Part shown: piece by piece, positions 43,501 through 45,910 of the stretch
Layout of the letters: each line of letters begins with the position of its first letter
Numbering within the stretch: position 1 is the first letter of the stretch
Assembly (NCBI GenBank): GCA_001724265.1
Contig: MEDY01000243.1
Location: 1 to 45,910, forward strand
Source of the DNA: Rhizaria sp. SCN 62-66
Lineage: Eukaryota; Rhizaria, unplaced
Direction of reading: 5' to 3'
DNA: 45,910 bases
Translations under genes and position numbers: made by a program
Notes under the pieces: generated by a model
Told to the model about the DNA's origin: nothing
What the model saw: the letters and a program-made list of their open reading frames with translations, nothing else
Databases searched by the model: none

Positions 43501-45910
43501 CGCGGGGCTGCCCGCGTCCGGCGCCGCGACGACCGCGCACCTGCACTCGCTCGCGGCCTCGACCAACGCCGTCTCGCGCGCGGCTGCGGCGCGCGCGCTC
43601 GAGGCGGAGCGTGCGCGCGAGGTTGCCGCGGCGCGTGCGCGGCCCTTTGGCGCGCACGCGGGCGACGGCTACCTGCCCACGTTCGGCGCCGTGCTCGACC
43701 GGCCGCAGGTGCTCGCGAGCAAGGGCGCGCAGGCCGCCGCGGGCAGCGCCGCCGGCGGCCTCACTGGCGCGGGCGCTGCTGTTCCCGCGACAGCGCTCGC
43801 GTCGGCTGCGGCCGCGGCCGCCGCGGCGGCGGAGACGGCCGGGCAGAGCGCGGGCAGCGTCACTGCGGCCGCGATTACAGCTTCGGTTAATGCGGCGACT
43901 GCTGCGGCGACAACGACGCTGGCCGTGAATGCCAACTTTGCCGCCGCCACCGAGAGCGAAACGGCTGCGCAGGCGCTCGGCATCGCCCCTTCGGCCCTGC
44001 GCCAGACCACCGCTGGCAGTATCACCGCAGCGACTGCGACTGCAAGTGCGAATGCATCGCGTGCGAGCCGCCGTCGGTCCCAGCGGACAGGTGCCGCCGC
44101 TGCAGCCGCTGTGGCCGCGGCCACCGCCTCCGCCGCGGCGGCCGCGTCGTCTGCAGCGGCCGCCTCTGCGCACGCCGGCGTGCCAGAGCAGAGCCGGCCT
44201 GACGTGGCGGCGCTGTGGCGGCCCTCGCCGCTCGCGCTGGCCGCCGCGCTGGCCGCAATTAATGCGCGCGCGCGGCTGCACGCGGCGACCGCGGCCGCGG
44301 CGGCGCGCTCTGTTGCGCTGCTGCTTGCCACGGCCGCCGAGGCGCCGCTGTGCGCCGCGCCCGAGAGCGTTACCGCGCCCGCCGTCGCCGCTGCGGCCGC
44401 GGCCGCGGTCAAGAGCACACTCGCAGCGGGCGCCGCGGCCGGCTACGACCTGCTGACGCCAGCGCAGCCCGCATACTTGCGCTCCTCGTACCCGCTGTCG
44501 CTGTCGCCGCTGCTGCGGCGCGCGCGTTACTGCCCGCCCGGCGCGCCCGCCAGCGCCCCGCCGCTGGCGCTGCTGCCGCTGGGCGCTGCTGCGGCCGCCG
44601 CGGCCTCGGCCGCCGAGCCCGCCGCGCGCGCCGACCCGTCGCTCATGTCGGACTTCGTGGTGCTGGGGCCTGTGCTGGACGCCCGCGCGCGCGCGCTGCG
44701 GCTGCTGCGGCGCCGCGAGCGCGCGTTCGCCGTTGTGCGGGAGAAGGAGGGCGAGCTGCGGCGCGCGCAGCGGGCGCTGGAGAGCCACAACACCGCCACG
44801 GCGGCGCTCGCCCGGGCCGGTGACGGCGACGGCGACGGCGACGGGTCTGCGGACTCGGAGGCGGACAGCCACAGCGCTAGCGCTGCGATAATGCCGGCAT
44901 ATGACAACAATAACAACTACTTCGCTGCTTCTAGAGGTGCTCGTACTGGTGGCTTCGAGTACAGCTCTTCCACTGCGACCGCGACGGAGGACGCTGAACG
45001 TGACCGAGTGAGCAGTGTCAGCGGCGCCAATGCGATGCCGCTGGGCGCCGCGCTGGCCGCCGCGACCTCTGCGCTGGCCAACGTCTGGTCTCTGGACCGC
45101 ATCGTGGGTTCCGTCGTCCCCGAGGGCTCGGTTGTGCTCACTGCCGCCGGCGCCCGCAGGCCCACCGCCGCCGCCAACGCAAACGCCGCCGCAGCCGCCG
45201 CGGCGGCCGCCGCAGCCACCGCCGCGGCCGCGGCCGCGGCGTCCAACGCGATTGGCCCCAGCGATGATCCGGCGTCCGCCGCCGTTGCCAGCCAAAATGA
45301 GGCCGCAGCAGCCGCCGCGGCCGCCGCGGCCGCCGCTGCAGCAGCCGCGGCCGCCGCCGCGGCCGCTGCGGCCGCCGCGAGCAACTCCGTGGCCGTGTCC
45401 GTGGCGGGCGCCGACACGTTCGCGTCGCCCGTGCTGGGCGGCGGCAGCGGGCGCTCGCTGGCCTCGGCGGCGGCTCGGCACTCGCGGCGGCTGCGGCGCC
45501 TGCGCGCGCGCGAGGCAGCGGCCACCCGGCGGCGGCAGCGCGAGACAGTTGAGGCCGCGATCGAGAGCAACCTGGCGACGCAGCGGCAGATGCTCGCGCA
45601 GATGCGCCGCCACGGACTCGCGCTCGACGCCGAGGGCCACGTCGTCGTGCACCCGCACCCCGTGCACGGCCACGGCAGCGGCGGCCACGCGGCGCCCGAG
45701 CCCGTGTCGGCGGCGGACCTGACCGCGGCGCGGCGGCGCGTGGCCGCGATCGTGCACCACCACCACCGGCTGCTGGCACAGCGCCACGCGCTGACGGCCG
45801 CCGCCGCGCGCGCGCGCCGCGCCGCCGCCGCCGCGCGCCCGCGCGTGCCCGCGCCGCCCTCACTGCACGGCCGCGGGATGGGGCTGCTTACGGTCACCGC
45901 CAAGGGCGCC
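40502..45910 (+). CDS. Giant Ala/Ser/Gln/Asp-rich protein (partial, C-terminus outside window)
   Basis: From ATG 40502 (MSSTGPGSDQRPLRP) I read 1803 codons without a stop to the window edge, with no intron needed. No family is recognised. The first 400 or so residues are low complexity, including an Asp run near residue 185 and Pro/Ala repeats. A more ordered, Trp-containing stretch lies at about residues 405-460 (RPISEWKHLSVDEVVRDAL) and 570-780 (SWQLAWQFWRERAGRKVYTL, then VDATMLATHVLSLY). An Asp/Asn tract follows at about 870-915. The remainder is Ala-rich with Arg-rich helical stretches (RALRLLRRRERAFAVVREKE near 1400) and poly-Ala near 1560-1625. The frame is chosen by AT-rich upstream sequence and consistent codon bias; long antisense frames in this region are shadows. 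Confidence 0.75.
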   Translation, partial: MSSTGPGSDQRPLRPTVSSFARDPLASSPASSPTAAASATSASGAAGASAESAQSSQLARLAGLFGGTPLPAPVPPRAATVAATVSAVAAPNPAPQPPQQQQQQQQQAGSVSPTASSAATVSVLTKSDFPIAPAGARVNNTSPSSSANAGSSSLSSSSSSSSSSAAPARRGGASNSFGFGGAQDDDDDDDDGGGGFGGGKSALALLDASIKAMAAETETEPDFGGRGGSGFSLNSGGDKGLGSRNDIISSATSATAARNSKVDNKAAAAPVTSAATSAAASTKTAAQAANAEPATATASALPLPQPQPQRQPLPQPQSAAAAAAASVSRSTASASASATAAVASATAVSSLPASPFPPASPNAPRTAPASASVSAVTATVTAPVPAPAAAPAPAPAPAPPRPRAVRMRPISEWKHLSVDEVVRDALATSRIVHALQHLRLRMPLSLDLEHQGDGGDAARTADAIIADSAGSWEEADEEDVALALSAAAAQFQQASAAATGSQNSAGVDAKALVLLANNAKQQQQQQNQQQQGQLSTKTSGSGVNSGISEASSSGVGSNAVTVSNVRGYGTRPLRRFDFDSAESKSWQLAWQFWRERAGRKVYTLLCSDDVDATMLATHVLSLYAEDPVSFFSHVMMRTNRAGLRAGLYQHLAHAMAAQRVALTVIVMKRKSQKQDKGSRTRRAQLENHQQQQSRLQLTHLTTGDSPAPQLDREAEPPLDREIARVEQHELADTAPLLARRDHLLQAYLTLLLRLYPASGYHAARAHLQTAQLTVQYPVPAAGAVPALALTGASRVLTELAPPPERALQRRRAQDAARGRASSSAAAGAGLAGGGGADGGAWGKRARDIAGGLYRAVKGMVAKEGIFVPTTNDDDDDDDGNNNNNGDDDDDDNNNNGDDGDNDDDDDDDDNNNNGDGSSNADPNSPDYAGSRSTRRSGRNNKNSLATLAAALSPALVASSPLLAAATDPAAAAASARMATLAHWAQVRARHRQQRAAAATAAGLPASGAATTAHLHSLAASTNAVSRAAAARALEAERAREVAAARARPFGAHAGDGYLPTFGAVLDRPQVLASKGAQAAAGSAAGGLTGAGAAVPATALASAAAAAAAAAETAGQSAGSVTAAAITASVNAATAAATTTLAVNANFAAATESETAAQALGIAPSALRQTTAGSITAATATASANASRASRRRSQRTGAAAAAAVAAATASAAAAASSAAAASAHAGVPEQSRPDVAALWRPSPLALAAALAAINARARLHAATAAAAARSVALLLATAAEAPLCAAPESVTAPAVAAAAAAAVKSTLAAGAAAGYDLLTPAQPAYLRSSYPLSLSPLLRRARYCPPGAPASAPPLALLPLGAAAAAAASAAEPAARADPSLMSDFVVLGPVLDARARALRLLRRRERAFAVVREKEGELRRAQRALESHNTATAALARAGDGDGDGDGSADSEADSHSASAAIMPAYDNNNNYFAASRGARTGGFEYSSSTATATEDAERDRVSSVSGANAMPLGAALAAATSALANVWSLDRIVGSVVPEGSVVLTAAGARRPTAAANANAAAAAAAAAAATAAAAAAASNAIGPSDDPASAAVASQNEAAAAAAAAAAAAAAAAAAAAAAAAAASNSVAVSVAGADTFASPVLGGGSGRSLASAAARHSRRLRRLRAREAAATRRRQRETVEAAIESNLATQRQMLAQMRRHGLALDAEGHVVVHPHPVHGHGSGGHAAPEPVSAADLTAARRRVAAIVHHHHRLLAQRHALTAAAARARRAAAAARPRVPAPPSLHGRGMGLLTVTAKGA
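43099..43248 (+). repeat. GAC/AAC/GAT tract coding Asp/Asn runs
   Basis: Imperfect trinucleotide runs encode alternating Asp and Asn blocks in the right-hand giant protein. Mixed GAC/GAT and AAC/AAT codons suggest an older tract than the pure AAC run at 30009-30080. Confidence 0.8.
45175..45378 (+). repeat. GCN-rich tract coding poly-Ala
   Basis: Two dense Ala blocks separated by a short non-repetitive spacer (SNAIGPSDDPAS) lie in the right-hand giant protein. Mixed GCC/GCG/GCA codons are used. Confidence 0.8.

Noticed and set aside
43382-45787. Long minus-strand frame (801 codons) in the right-hand giant gene
   Set aside because: Arg/Gly-rich shadow of a GC-rich coding strand. The plus frame is open for 1803 codons and has a clear start after AT-rich sequence.

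Overview
This is nuclear DNA from a unicellular eukaryote. It carries spliced genes, a gamma-tubulin, a mitochondrial heme A synthase (COX15), a cytosolic ribosomal protein (eL33) and a Pol III tRNA gene with its internal promoter. Coding regions are very GC-rich and full of Ala, Gln, Ser, Asn, His and Asp runs. Introns and intergenic gaps are clearly AT-rich, so exon edges are easy to see. I rebuilt 13 introns from protein conservation and reading phase. They are 103-252 nt long and 9 of 13 begin GTACGT. The lineage cannot be fixed from this window.

Layout, left to right: a giant low-complexity gene on the minus strand running off the left edge (1-8698, one intron, at least 2844 residues); COX15 (minus, 3 exons, 9252-11337); eL33/RPL35A (minus, 3 exons, 11815-12396); a membrane RING-H2 protein (plus, 12908-15219); two tandem paralogues of an unrecognised family (plus, 16004-18619 and 19227-22523); a cathepsin-L-like protease (minus, 23030-23992); gamma-tubulin with an unusual acidic tail (minus, 5 exons, 25354-27942); an acidic, Asn-rich protein (plus, 28914-30389); tRNA-Asn (minus, 30806-30878); an AN1 zinc-finger/ubiquitin-like protein (minus, 31387-32997); a very large NAA50-like GNAT acetyltransferase (minus, 33506-36588); a type I membrane protein (plus, 37143-39510); and a second giant low-complexity gene running off the right edge (plus, 40502-45910).

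The most notable signal is codon usage. Two genes contain a single in-frame TAG with conserved protein on both sides. In the NAA50-like gene the TAG lies between the acetyl-CoA-binding motif and the second half of the GNAT fold, and no GT dinucleotide lies between that motif and the TAG from which an intron could start. In the second tandem paralogue the TAG precedes a C-terminal domain shared with its intact neighbour. All 11 genes with a visible end stop at TAA (5) or TGA (6), none at TAG. Together this suggests that UAG is a sense codon here, perhaps Gln from the context, with UAA and UGA kept as stops. Readthrough or decay of individual genes is the alternative.

The genes are ordinary nuclear neighbours serving unrelated functions (respiration, translation, protein quality control, cytoskeleton, N-terminal acetylation). 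There is no operon or cluster logic.
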